Source: Dimorphilus gyrociliatus
Taxonomy: Eukaryota; Annelida; Polychaeta; Dinophilidae
Length of the DNA stretch: 64,000 nucleotides
Direction: 5' to 3'
Assembly (NCBI GenBank): GCA_904063045.1
Contig: CAJFCJ010000025.1
Coordinates: 1,023,955-1,087,954, forward strand
The notes below the pieces were generated by a model. That model was given only the letters and a program-made list of their open reading frames with translations. It did no database searches and had not been told where the DNA came from. Every line of letters starts with the position of its first letter. The stretch's first letter is position 1. Below, piece after piece: positions 24,201 to 36,967 of this stretch. The position numbers and the translations under genes were made by a program.

Positions 24201-27200
24201 CTCCGAAAGTTGTGCCGTTTTTTCGACATTACTGAATTCTTCAGTTTCGGCTGCTTTAAACATCTATGCTGATTTGGAAAAAGGGCCAACAAAAATTTTA
24301 GCTACTATTTCAAAATCACCTAATAAATATATAACAAAAAATATCGTTCCTTTACCGCCAAATGTTCAAATGAGTTTATCATTCGAGTCTCGTATGGATA
24401 CTTTTGGACACGAAGCTTATGTTGGAAATATCTCACTTGATCGAAATTGTTCTACTTATGAAACCGAAATTAATGTTAATTGCACGTTTGAATCGGAAAT
24501 TCTCTGCGGTTTTATAATTGAATACGAAAAACACGGATATTCTTGGTATAGAACCAACAGCAGTTCATCCATATTCAATGGTCCACTAACCGACCATACG
24601 TTTCAAAATTCTAGTGAGAACACAATATCAACATCTTTCAGTTTTTCATAAGATTCGGAATTCTACTATTAAACCTTTCATTCCAACAGGTAGTGGAAAT
24701 TTTATAATCACGAGAGGGTTGGTGGGCGTTAAAGGCAATAGAGCAAGAATAAGCTCGCCTAACTTTAAACCACAATCATCCATTTCCTGCTTATCTTATT
24801 ACTATCATATGTTCGGTAGCTTAATCGGAAGACTCCAAGTCATCCTTCGACTTGAAGGTTTCTTTACTAATCCCTAAAAGGTTATTTAAATTTTCTAATC
24901 GCTATTCCATTTTTCTTACAGAAAAACTTACTATTCACGTATTCAAACATGAATTTAACCATGGCAATGTATGGCTCCACAACGAAATTCTTATTCGTAA
25001 TCAACAAAATGTAGAAATGAAAGTGATCTTTGAAAGTATTCGCGGTTTTGATAGAAGTAATAAAATGGCATTGGATGATATTTCTTTCTATAATGGATTT
25101 TGTCAAACTCTTCAAGGTTTCCTCCAATCCTTTTTTCATTCTTACACAACAAAATCACTTTATATTCATGCAGCTCAATGCCTCAATTCGAGCTTTCAAT
25201 GCCAAAATGGCCAATGTATTGACAAGAGTCTGGTTTGCAACGGAGAAAGCGAATGTTTCGACGGAAGTGACGAAAGCAATTGTTCCGATTGCCTACACGA
25301 CATTCAAGGCAGATTCTACACAGGAAAACTTTCAACAACCGAATCTGGAAAGAGATGCATGAGTTGGAAAGAGGCTGTTGGCGAAACGCAAACCACCATC
25401 TCAGTAGAGACGGGAGAGACGAGTTTGACAGAAATGACAAACTATTGCAGAAACGTTAACGGAAAGAAATCTCCTTGGTGTTACGTATCAAAAGAAAGAT
25501 GGGAATTCTGCAGCATTTCCAATTGCGGTACAAAGATTAATATTCCAATTCAAAAAATATCTCTTTCGCTTGAAACGAAAGAAACAATAAACTGTAAATA
25601 TTTGCAGAATGCCGAGAAAATCAATACAGATGCAACAATTCGGCATGTATTTCTTCAAAACAAAGATGCAATGGAATATCGGAATGTCCTCTTAAAGACG
25701 ACGAAGAATTTTGTAGTATGTATTTAGTTATCGTAAAAAATTTTAACTTAAAATACTATAGTATAGCAATGTTATTGCAGATTCTTCAATAACATGTAAC
25801 TTTGAAGAGGATAACATATGTGGATATACTATTTTAATATCTAATAACAATTATCAGTGGATTCGTACAAATACTCCGACACCCTCCCAAGGTACTGGAC
25901 CTGATCATGATCATACTTATGGCAATAGAACAGGTATTACAAATTACTTGAAGTCTGTATTGTTAACACCAGTTCCATTCGGGTTGCATAGGTTTTTACC
26001 TTTATGTGGAATCTACTCAAGAAGGGCCACCTTTGAAATTCGGTGATGAAACCTTTCTCTTTTCTCCTATCGTCAAGCCAGTAAAAAATCATTGTTTACA
26101 ATTCTTTTATCATATCTTCGGCTTGGATATTAACAAACTAAATGTTTATATGAAAGTAAACAACCTTTACAAGTCGCTAGCAAAATTCAATAAATCAACT
26201 CAGTTGCCGAATTGGTTTATGGCTGAATATTTCATTCGACCTAACATTGAACAAATAGTTTTCCATTATATTAGAGGAGTTGATTTCAGAAATGACCCTG
26301 GTATTGATGATGTTCTCCTATATCCTGGAAATTGTAAAAGTAACCAACATTAACATTCACAACATTCTCTTTATTTCATACTGATTTTAATGCCAAAACA
26401 TTCCGTTCAGCTCATCGAACTTGTTCACATTTTGAATTTACTTGTTCCAATGGCCACTGCATCAACAACACTTACACTTGCGATGGATACGACAACTGTG
26501 GCGACTTTTCAGATGAACTAGTCTGCGGTATAACACCTCCTTCATTCCTATTATTCATTTAATCTATTCCATTTCTTTCCTCTCCTCTTCCTATAGAAAC
26601 GGAATGCAAGAGATCTTTGCAAGAACAATGGTATATAGGGACGAGAAATGTTTCGCAAACTGGCAAAAAGTGTCTCTACTGGAGGAACATGTCAAACTCT
26701 TTCAAGATTCCCTATCGTTTCCCGGATGAAAGTCTGCAAAGTGCGGAGAATTATTGCAGAAATCCAACGAATAGAACGTTTGGTCCTTGGTGTTACGTTG
26801 ATAAAGAGAGTGAAATGTGGGAATACTGCAATATTCCTAAATGTTCAGGTTTGTAGAATCAATAAGTTGAATAATAAAGAAAGTAAAGGAAAGTTGCAAT
26901 CAGTTTTCCAAAGTTGTCAGTCGAACGAATTTCAATGCGCGAATGGAATGTGCATTGATAAAAAACACTTGTGCGACGGAGTAAACGACTGCAACGATAG
27001 ATCGGATGAAATGGAGATTTGTGGATCGGCGTACAACATCTCGTGTGATTTCAGTGATCGTTATATGTGTGGCTACACAGACGATAGTCCTAATTGGAAC
27101 TACAGATTTCAAAGGAAAGGTTCTTTTGATGGTTCAGTGCAATCAGTAATTCGGCTTTTAACTACAAAATGGGATGAGTGTTTTCATGAGGATACGGCTG

Positions 27201-29983
27201 GAATTGACTACGAAGGAAATGTACAAAAAACAGTTAATGGGATTACTTGTCAAATCTGGCGTGTTCAGTTTCCCAAAGCTCATCCCTTTTATCTTGATAG
27301 TTTTTTCCCAGAAAAAAATATAACAGAAGCTGAGAACTATTGCAGGTTCAGATTTAATAATAGTATATTGAATATTGCTTTATTTAAAAGGTTTATCTCT
27401 TTAAGGAATCCATCAAAAAGCGTTCCAAACTATGATCACCTTGCCAAACCTTTCTGCATATCTTCGAGGAGTGTTAACCAATCAGTCGGCGATTGTAACT
27501 TGAAAGTTTGCCAATGTAAATATTGTTTGCATTAATGAAGTGCTTGTTTAGTTAACTTTCTATTTAGATTCATTTCTGAAAACGAACTGGGGATTAAGCC
27601 AAGGTCATATTGCTAGAATAAATAGCCCTATTGTTAAAGGTGGTGTTGGTGATTCCTGTTTAGAATTTATATTTTTAATGATTGGCGAAAACGCAGGATC
27701 TTTAACTTTAATGTTTGTTGAAAAAGTTAATCCTGACTGTTTGAGTTGGAAATCTTTGATATTTCTTTTTTTTAGTTTAAATAATGAAAAAGGATCGAAT
27801 GTTTTATGGAAAGGAGAGGGAGATTATGGAAATACTTGGAAGATAGTATCTGTTAATATCAAATCAAATACCTCATTTTTTATAACGTTTTTAAGCGAAT
27901 CCGGAGAAAAGAATTCGGCAATAGCAATAGGAAAAATTTCGCTAAAGAATGACTCTTGCCGAAAGGACAGTCTGTATTGTTCGCTTTGACTTTCTATTGT
28001 TCTCCAACAAAATATCTTTGATAAAAACAGATTGTTCTGGAATGTTCCAGTGTAAAGATTCTTCCGTTTGTATTGATAAGAAAAGAGTTTGCGACGGTTT
28101 AACCGATTGCAAAGACAGTTCTGACGAAAATTCCTGTTCAAGTAAGCGAATGAGAAGAAAGAGAAAAAAAACAACAGGCTCTTTCATTATTGTATTCCAT
28201 TAATTCACTTTTCCCCCTTGTAGGCTGTTCAAACGACAATTTTCAATGCAAGAACGAAAGATGTATAAGTCTTTTTAAAATAGACGATGGAAGGAACGAT
28301 TGTTTCGATAATTCAGATGAGAATATTTCGTATTATTATCCGAAACTTGCGAAACTAATTTCAATGAAGAAAGAAGAAAACAACTCGAACGTTCATTCTT
28401 TTTCGAATAGAAACTGGAATAAAGATTACGTCTTCTCTAAAAAGGATTACGAACCGGATATTGAAGGTATTCTTATAATAAAAAAAGGAAAGAGGGACCG
28501 AGAAGAGGGAAGGAATGGGTGGATGAGTGAATGAGTGAATGAGTGAGTGAGTGAGTGAGTAGAAGAGAAAATGACAAGATAATTTGAAAAAAAAAAAGAG
28601 TCTATTAACGAACAGGTTTAGAATTTCGAAGTTTCCTTGAAAATTTATCCCATCAACGAGAAAATCTTATTTATGAGTAAAATTATTAAATTCAAATTTT
28701 GTGGTTTATTCAATTTACATAATAATATTTATCTTCTTCCTCTTCCTTAGTTGCTCTTGGCAGGGGAAAAGTTGCATTAGTCAAAATATTAATATGTCTA
28801 CTAAATTTACCGATCACGGTACGTGCGTTTCCATCAACGGAAACGAAGCGAATAGTAGTCTCTTTACTGAAGAATCGGGTACGTTTTGTCCATTCCACAT
28901 CTGCTAAGTGCATTTTTGATTAGATACTAACCCTAAAAGGGACTCAAGCGGGAATGAGCTTGACGCTTAACATCGAATCTTACGAATACATGATTGGTCC
29001 GCATAAGAATGAAGGAATAAAGGTTGAGAGCTTTTTACTTCAAGTCATAACGTTCCCCTTAGAGTTTAATTCTATCTTATTAAATACGAAAATATTATTC
29101 CCATATATTTAGGTTTATCTACATGACGCTAAAGAAAGTCCAAGAATCAATCACCTAGGTTTTTCTCTCGCCCCAGGATTTCACCATTCGATTGCTATCA
29201 AGAACACAAAAGTGATTTAAATTAAGGAAAGATCTATGAATAAGTGATTAACACTCTTAAATGATTTACCTTAAAGGTGTTTAATTTAGAAAAGCCTTGG
29301 GGAAGTTGTGGCGAAACAAAATTGAACCATTTTCAAGATTACTCCCCTAATAAATGTAATTTGGACTGTTCGATTTCTGATACCATAAGGAAATGTGGAT
29401 GTCTAGCCCCCTACATGAACAGCATCACTAGTAATACGACTGATTAGCTTATGTGGAGAAGGTAGTCTTTGAGGATTTATAGGCAAAAGAAATGAGTATG
29501 CCTCAACAACACAAAAAGGATTATTCCTATAGCGACTGTATAAAAATTGATTTATTAGGCATTTTCTTCCAGAAGGCTGTCAAATAATAAACTATAATCC
29601 TCATAAGCCTAATCTTCTTTTTCTTCTTTTTCTTTTCCTCCTATTCTACCTTTTTTTCTTTACATCTATAAAATATCCCAATAATGCAGAGGGTCAATTC
29701 TCTTTATCCTCGTTTTGTTGCAGATGATAATTATTGCGGTTATGAAAAATACTTTAACTGCATCGTACAGCACTGTAAGTAGGAATGTTACAGTATATCT
29801 ATTAGTATATGCAATTGTAGTTAGTATTAAAACGGCTTAAAATGAAAGGATTTTTTTGTTTGCAACAGCGGATGAGAGCGTTAATCTCTCCTTCAACGAA
29901 TCTTGTAAATGCCAACAAGCCTGCTATCAGAATATCTTTGAAGTTTGTTTGTTAAATTTTTTTGCTAAGATTATTACAGTGGG

Positions 29984-30022
<39 letters not shown>

Positions 30023-31888
30023 AGACAGACAGACAGACAGACAGACAAAAGGCGGAGAGAATAAAGATGGGTGGCGGAAGGGAAAGATTGGACAAATAAA
30101 ACTAATATATTTTTTTTCGTTAAGCCGGTAATTTCATCGTCGGCTTTGTCCGAACTGAGTGCCGAAAGAATTCTTCGTTTCGAGAACAAATCCCTTCAGA
30201 AGGCATACGAACAAGCTTTAGACGTTAGGGCAAGGTCAAGGATAAAGGAATATGAAGAAGAGGTTACAATATTTTTCAATTTGGCTAGCACATTCGAAAA
30301 CCTGCAAGAATTTCTAATGAAAAACATTCGAATAAATGTCGCCAGTGGAATATCGAATAAAATAAACAACGCTGTAGAATTTATTATCAAACAGACGAAC
30401 AACGATATCGAATTATTTAATAAAGTATTAAATTCAATATTTATCGATTTGAAAAGAAATTTAATCGATAAATTAAACGATTTAGAAGATTTAGTAAAAA
30501 GACTAAATATCCATCTGGATTTAATGTCCTTTACCGATAAATCTTACGAAATTCAAAGAAATATTTCATGGATGCTTCTAGATAAATTCAACAGAAAATT
30601 GAATAAATTTCATCATTTATTCATTGAAAAAGATATTTATAGAAGGAAAATTCCCATCTTAACGAACTGCTACAAGAATTTTGCGGTTCTCCAGCAAAAT
30701 ATTCATAATTTAATGACAGCTTTCTCCAATGATTCATTACGTAATAATATATCTAGTGAATTTCTTCTCGGCGTAAATCTGTATATAAATTGCTTTAAAG
30801 GGGTGGAAATTATCCTTGGAACATCCCTAAAGGAGATGGAGTTTGACAGTACATTCGAAAGCTTTTATAGTGGGAGAGATTGCGTTTACTCGAATATAGA
30901 AGTCGCAGACATTAACCAAGTAATTGAACAGGAGAAGGCGTTATTCATGGAGATATTTGAACTATATGTATCTGGTCAGAATTTAGTGAAATTGGGTTCC
31001 CAATATCCAATGTTCCTATTCGAAAAGTCGAAATCAACGGTTGACTCATTCTTCAATATAGTCAGATATAAATTTACTGAATTCTTTAAATTGGAATTAC
31101 ATAATCTTTTATTTCAAATACAACAGAGGTATTTAACCGTATTTCAGACAATTAGACGCCTTAATGGCATTCTCTCTGAGGATATTATACACGAATCAAT
31201 TAGAGAATTCTCGATATGGAAGAGAACTTGTATATCTTTAGAAAATAGGAAAATTAAATTCTTTCCAACAAGAATTAACATCTATCCAAATTTCTCAAAT
31301 TTCACTACGCTAAACGAAATTATTATTGATAATACAAACGTTTATTTTCAACCAATACAAACTGGTTTAACAAACTTTCAGAACGAAGTTGGTCAATATA
31401 TCGTTCAATTAAAAATCTCTTTATCAAACGTCCTTGAAATGTTTAATCTTTACAAGACAAAATCGAAGCTAGAAGCCAATTTTATCAGGTAAGAGAAGAG
31501 AGAGAGAGAGAGAGAGAATGCGTACATGCATGTTTTTAATTCCTTTCTTTTCCGTATTTAGAAAGAATTTTCTAATTGCTGATATATTCTTTGCTGAATT
31601 AAGCTATTCAAAAATCACTCAAAGAAGAGCTTTTACCTCTGAAGAACTTTTGGGTAGAACACATTTCCTTTCTTTTTATCTTTTCATGAATTTTACTAAC
31701 ATGTTTACAATATCTTCCTTTTTCTCTTCTCTCTCTCTCTCTCCCTCTCTCACTCACTCTCTTTTCTCCTAATAGGTAGTGTTGGAGGTTTTATGGGCCT
31801 ACTTCTGGGAGCAAGTGTCCTCACAGTATTTGAATTAATCGACTTGATAATCTACAACGTAATTGTGAAATTGACAGCCAAATTATAA
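20568..31888 (+). CDS. Giant modular DEG/ENaC channel, copy C (complete)
   Basis: Same architecture as copy B. Start ATG at 20568 ([20 protein letters not shown], then FHGV). Exons clear by homology include 20568-20677, 20978-21219 (TM1), 21348-21614 (PAN), 21705-22053, 22121-22242, 22301-22546 (kringle 1), 22711-22866, 22929-23279 (MAM2), 23578-23688 (LDLa1), 23956-24049 and 24122-24613 (MAM3/4), ~25174-25710 (LDLa2/kringle 2), 26597-26848 (kringle 3), 28030-28141 (LDLa5), 28223-28467 (LDLa6), 28751-28880, 28940-29022, 29113-29211, ~29278-29430, 29724-29774, ~29870-29942 (ASC core), 30125-31488 (helical insert), 31562-31653, 31776-31888 (pore). The helical insert is split by an extra intron absent from A and B. 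The tail after TM2 is only about eight residues (VIVKLTAKL, stop). Exon limits in 25,700-28,000 are approximate. About 2,600 residues expected. Confidence 0.85.
28521..28560. repeat. (GAGT)n / GAATGAGT tract in a copy C intron
   Basis: A GAGT/GAAT tetranucleotide tract lies in the intron between the LDLa6 exon and the first ASC finger exon of copy C; absent from the matching introns of A and B. Confidence 0.9.
28751..29942 (+). other. ASC finger/palm core, copy C
   Basis: Encodes [61 protein letters not shown], the CGCLAPYM block and [13 protein letters not shown]. Same exon order as A and B but longer introns, including ~290 bp at 29,431-29,723. Confidence 0.9.
29988..30047. repeat. (AG)n(GACA)n microsatellite in a copy C intron
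   Basis: About 14 AG units, a short GGGA run and five GACA units in the 182-bp intron before the helical-insert exon of copy C. A and B have about 60 bp there with no repeat. Confidence 0.95.
30125..31653 (+). other. Helical knuckle insert and palm strand, copy C
   Basis: Exon 30125-31488 ([34 protein letters not shown], then ~400 helical residues). A 73-bp intron holding AG repeats follows, then exon 31562-31653 ([20 protein letters not shown]). Diverged from A and B throughout, but alignable, so the insert is ancestral to all three genes. Confidence 0.78.
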
Positions 31889-31998
31889 TTACTTTAGCTG
31901 TTTTTCACATATTTGTATTTCTAATACTACATTTTAAAGACGACAAGCCGAGTAGCATTTAATCACTTCATCGATCAATCAATCAATCAATCAATTTG

Positions 31999-32004
31999 TT
32001 TATT
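31999..32004 (-). promoter_or_regulatory. Candidate poly(A) signal of the LRR gene
   Basis: AATAAA on the minus strand, 76 bp downstream of the LRR stop codon and next to an ATCA tetranucleotide repeat (31,974-31,994). Confidence 0.5.
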
Positions 32005-32048
32005 CTATTAGAAAAGAAAAAACAAGGAAACAGGTTACAAAATTTAAC

Positions 32049-32054
32049 AATAAA
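32049..32054 (+). promoter_or_regulatory. Candidate poly(A) signal, copy C
   Basis: AATAAA 160 bp after the stop codon of copy C and only 25 bp from the 3' end of the LRR coding sequence on the other strand, so the two transcripts probably overlap at their 3' ends. Confidence 0.4.
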
Positions 32055-32079
32055 TGAACGATGAGGGATAATAGAGAGG

Positions 32080-34176
32080 TTAAACAGTCGATGAATTATT
32101 ATGAACTTCCTGAATGTCTAATAGAGAGACTTCTCTGTATTTAACTCTCCATTTTCTTCTCAAATCCAATAGTTTTTTAAACACTCCGCATAACTTCATT
32201 GTTAATAAAATTATAAAGAGAAATATGATAAAGATTAAAGTGAATAGTGCTATTTTCAAAGTTGAAGAAAAGGTTGAATTATGACAATTCGATAACGTTC
32301 CATATAGTTTCCATAAGGAAAAATGCTGATATTCTAAAGGAGTTTTACAACGATAATGAACCGTTTGGGAGGTTTGTTTACTCTGAACGTCGGTACCGCT
32401 TTTATTCAGCCAATCCAGAAGGGGTTTTAGTTGGCACGAACAATGCCAAGGATTTTCCGAAAGATCAACCGTTTCTAAGAAAGGAATATCAATTAAATCT
32501 TCGGGATTAACGTTTCTTAATAGATTCCTTGATAATTGTAAATTTAAAAGAGATTTTAGCTGGAACAAATTGAGTTTTTGAAGGTTTTCAACTCTGTTCC
32601 CGTTTAATGACAAACGTGCTAGACGCCTCAAGTTTCTAGTTACAACTATCGATAAACTAGTTATTCGACACGAGTCCATAATTAGCTCTTGTAAGTAGGT
32701 GAATGAATTAAACAAAGAATTGTGCGGTTGGAAGCTATTGAGAGAATCTCCCAAGGGATTATAACTCAAATCGATTCGCTGTAATCTGTGTAGATTAACA
32801 CCAGGAGCTACTGGCACTTTGAAAATGTTGTTATGAGACAAGTTGAGCAGCTGTAAATGATCGTTTAAATCTCTCCAAAGAGAATTCGAAACAGACTTGA
32901 TTTTATTAGACGAAGCGTCGATATGCTGAATAGACGCCGCCCCAAAAGAGTTGATACTCTTCAGTTTGTTCGATGATATGTTTAAAAAAGTAATTTTCGA
33001 TCTTCTCAAAGCTTTACCATCGATAGTTTTCAATTTATTATTATTTAGATTAAATTCAATAACCGATTTACTATCTGTCATCCAGTTGGCAGGAATATAA
33101 CGAATTCTATTAAAACTAATATCAAGGTACTTGATATTCGTCGATAGAATATGAGAAATATCACTAATTCTATTCCCTTTCAAGTCTAACTTGTTCAATT
33201 TACGATTTTTCAAATATTCAATTCCTTTAATCATAGATAATCTATTATTGGATAGAATTAACTCTTCCAGATTCTGAATTGATTCAAACACCTGAGGTTC
33301 AATCGCCAATAGCCGACTGTTAGACGCTTCCAATGATTTCAAGTTTCTTAAGCGTTTAAATACTCTATTAGAAAATGTTGAACAATTCTTTAAATCGTTT
33401 AGACCCAACCATTCGAGGTTATTGTCCGCTGGAAGCATTTGAAACGTCTCTTCCAGATCTTTATCCGATAACAAATTACCGCCAATATTTAAATACGTCA
33501 ATTTGGGTAGATATACAAAGATATTGGAATGAATAAATCGGCAATTGCAATTGTTCATGTTGAGAAATCTTAGCGAAGAGTTTCCCAATGATTCAAAATC
33601 AGATTGTTCAATACTTTCCAGTTTGTTAAATCCAACGTCCAAATTGGATAATAGATTCAATTTAGCGTAGGAATAATCAAATTTTATGGACTTTAACAAA
33701 TTTCTAGATAAATTTAGCTCTCTTAGACTTGGAGCGAAATTATCGAGATTTATCGGTAGAGCGATTAGCTGATTTTCAGATAAATCAATAATTTGTAATT
33801 TTACAATCGAACTGCAATTTTCAAATATTAATTCTCTAATTGAATTTCGCGCTAAAATCAATTCGGTCAACTGGTATGCCCCATTAAATGACTTACAATT
33901 GACTTTCGTTAACAAATTCCCTTCCAGCGCTAAAAGCCCTAGATTAGTGGCGTTCTCAAGCCAGTTTTCTGGTAATAATTCAATTTGATTATTCGTCAAA
34001 TAAATTCTACTGGCTGATTTAATTTTGGGCGGAGAATCGATGGCCTGCTCGGAACAGTCGTAAATCGTCTTCTCACACCGACAATTCCTTGGACAAATTT
34101 CATTCGAACCAATTCTCCTCATTCCAATTGTTATGAAAAACCACATTTTTAAAATCATTCTTCCACAAATAATCAT
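32080..34176 (-). CDS. LRR transmembrane receptor (single exon)
   Basis: 698 residues from the ATG at 34176. A farther in-frame ATG at 34269 would add 31 residues encoded by a purine microsatellite; I prefer the inner start because a hydrophobic leader (MILKMWFFITIGM) follows. Layout: leader, LRRNT cysteine cap (CPRNCRCEKTIYDC), about 20 leucine-rich repeats (LxxLxLxxN pattern), LRRCT cap (NPWHCSCQLKPLLDW to LSNC), one TM (IALFTLIFIIFLFIILL) and a short basic tail ending SSTV, which fits a class I PDZ ligand. This is the layout of cell-surface adhesion or recognition proteins of the chaoptin/connectin/LRR-tyrosine type; the exact family is not clear. It is convergent with channel C, 191 bp apart. 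Confidence 0.9.
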   Translation of the reverse strand: MIICGRMILKMWFFITIGMRRIGSNEICPRNCRCEKTIYDCSEQAIDSPPKIKSASRIYLTNNQIELLPENWLENATNLGLLALEGNLLTKVNCKSFNGAYQLTELILARNSIRELIFENCSSIVKLQIIDLSENQLIALPINLDNFAPSLRELNLSRNLLKSIKFDYSYAKLNLLSNLDVGFNKLESIEQSDFESLGNSSLRFLNMNNCNCRFIHSNIFVYLPKLTYLNIGGNLLSDKDLEETFQMLPADNNLEWLGLNDLKNCSTFSNRVFKRLRNLKSLEASNSRLLAIEPQVFESIQNLEELILSNNRLSMIKGIEYLKNRKLNKLDLKGNRISDISHILSTNIKYLDISFNRIRYIPANWMTDSKSVIEFNLNNNKLKTIDGKALRRSKITFLNISSNKLKSINSFGAASIQHIDASSNKIKSVSNSLWRDLNDHLQLLNLSHNNIFKVPVAPGVNLHRLQRIDLSYNPLGDSLNSFQPHNSLFNSFTYLQELIMDSCRITSLSIVVTRNLRRLARLSLNGNRVENLQKLNLFQLKSLLNLQLSRNLLRNVNPEDLIDIPFLETVDLSENPWHCSCQLKPLLDWLNKSGTDVQSKQTSQTVHYRCKTPLEYQHFSLWKLYGTLSNCHNSTFSSTLKIALFTLIFIIFLFIILLTMKLCGVFKKLLDLRRKWRVKYREVSLLDIQEVHNNSSTV

Positions 34177-36933
34177 TTTTTTTCTTTCCTTTTTTTCCCC
34201 TCTCTTTCTCTCTCTCTCTTTCCCCCGCTCTGTCTGTCTCTCTCTCTCTTCCCGCCCCCTTCCCTCCACTTTTCTAGACGGTCGTAAACTTTTATAAAAT
34301 CAATTCTATCTCTTTATTCCTTACTTCTTTTGGGACCGACTTCTTGTTAAGGTCCATTAAAAATCATGTGCCTAGAATTAAATGAGAAAATGGCAAAGAT
34401 CTGTCGAATTATTTCTTTTCCTCTTCTCTATTCGGCAACGAAAACTTTCATTGTATTTTCTGTTTTCTCTCTTACTTCGTCTCCATATACAGCATCTGTC
34501 TAATTGTATATACAGTGTGTATATATACAGTATATATAGTATTTGTACTATATGAGCCAACCTTGCCATATAGATTTAATGAGCGGTTGAGCATGGGAAA
34601 TTAGGCAAGGATAATTTGCCTTGGCTGGCTCAGTGACTCCCAGTTCAAGGTAAAATGAGTCCTTCCTCTTATCACCTTTTCTTTCCTTTTATCCTTCAAT
34701 CCAATTTTTCTTTCCCTCTCTCTGGAATACGAATTCACTGACCTAGAATGATCGATAAACTATCTTTTAGACAAAAGAGAAAAATACAGAAAATAAAGCC
34801 CAAGACAAGGGTGGTGGAAGAGAGGAGGGGGAGGGAAGAGGACCTAGGTGAAAGAGCGCCATCTATAGTTGATTTTTGCTGAAGGCGACCAAAAAAAAAA
34901 TAGAATCATTGTACTACACAGTATATCATAGTATAAGAGAAGGTAATTAACTCTCTAACGTGAAATTGAATAGAAAGAAAATGTAATAGAGTTGTAATAA
35001 ACCATATTGAAAAGAAGAGAATCTGACAGAATAAGTTAATTAAGGAAGGATCAATAATAAAAGAAAAGAAAAGAAATACGGATATACAGTATATAAAATT
35101 TATATATACAGTATATACTATATACTATATATACTGTTTATATATATAATATAGTATACAATTATATACGACATATACATTATACCAGGCCAGCTTCTTA
35201 TCCCTGTATTTTCTTAATTAACAAAGAACTTGCCGAGTAGATTTAATACTGGAAACAACGTACTAATTACCTTGTTTCAACAGCAATAGTCTACTATACA
35301 GGAAATTTAAAAACTTGAAAGGGGACAACATAAAAGAGAAATGAAGAGGTAAGAGGGAGATAGAAAGAAAAAGATAAAGACAGTTTGTAAGAAATGCTTC
35401 TACTATAGCCCTATCTTGCAGGAAGTGTTTGTAGTTGCTGTAATGCAGTTTGTTCATTACGCTTTTACTTCTTTGTTTAACTAATTAAATAATTGATTTC
35501 TGTGGAAAATCTCCTTGTTACAATTTCTTATTTTTATTTATACAGTTTAAGAGAAGGATTGAGAGATTGCCTTAGTATACTCGACAAAGAACAAAGTATT
35601 AACCGTACGATATGTCAATCACGAATAATTCCAATTCCCCTCTTGAAAGCGTAGATATTTACCCCTCTAAAACAGTCAGTGAAAATATGCAGATGTACTG
35701 CAAAAAAAATTTGCCAATGGCTACGATTTTAGGCAGGGTTACAAGCTTTTGCAGTCGACTGATGTTGAATTGATTAGGTGTTGCGTCTCCTTCTTCTTTC
35801 TTCTTATTTTTATTTCCTACACTTGCTTATCTCTTTTCGACTCTGCTTGTCTTTTATAGAACGCTAGTTTTCTTTATCTGAAGGCCCTCTAAAGAGAAAG
35901 AGTACGAACAGTCTATTTGTCTAAAAATTCAATTTCGATTATTTTTTCTTCCTTACGCATGGTTACTGAACAAGCGGTTAATTTGCTGCCTCGTTGTTAG
36001 CGAGATAACTATACAGCTTTTATTCTTTTCAGATTCTTTCAAGAAGACACTAATCTTTATATTTTGCTGTCTTCTTTTTGACTTTTCTTTGGTGCTTTGT
36101 CTTCTATATATAGTAATATATTATATATATTTATGAATGGCCTAGTATAGTATGCCACAATATACTATATAATACTACACAATATATGATAATTCATAGG
36201 GAAATATAAACAGGAGAACGCATTTGTCAGGAAGCGTTCAAAATGAAATGGAAAGTTGATACATTCTCCATTAATAATAATAGGACTTAATGTAAATTAA
36301 AAAAAAAAAAAACAACAACCAAACCAGGAAGGAAGGAAGGGGAATAATTATCAAACCTTTATGGTTGGCTGACTATTGAAGAACATACCAATGACCGGCG
36401 CTTGTCAAACGACTCTGGATTAACTGTGCCTGCACACGAATGCGACGCCTAGCTAGGAAACCGACGATTGGCTAATAACATAGTAATTTCTAACATTTCT
36501 TAGGTTCTCTCCATTCGAGAATATAGAAATAAATTGCTAGGCCTTGCTTAACTAATATTAAAGGTAGTACAGTTATCCCATTGCTAAAATCTTATTACAG
36601 AAGCGAGATCGTTAACTTCAAAGAATCTCACCCAATCGAAGCTCCTTTTGCCCTTAGCCCGTTAATATTCTATCATTTTTTTTATTTCGATGCATAAATT
36701 GATAGTGCTAATTTTCTCCAATTTCCGTAAGAGAAACTAATACGTGACAAACTCATCCCTCAGCCTTACCAACTTCGGCCTCCGAGTAAACTTGAGAACT
36801 AAAGCAACACGTGACCTTTCTAGAAATCTGTCCGCGAAAGATATGCTAACACGTTTAGGGAATGAGATCGGGTGTTTTCGTTGTTTGTTTGCACAAAGCA
36901 GAAGAATAGGGAGAAGAGGGAGAAACAGAGAGA

Positions 36934-36967
<34 letters not shown>

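Noticed and set aside
32247-32510. 87-residue plus-strand frame
   Set aside because: Shadow of the LRR gene on the opposite strand.
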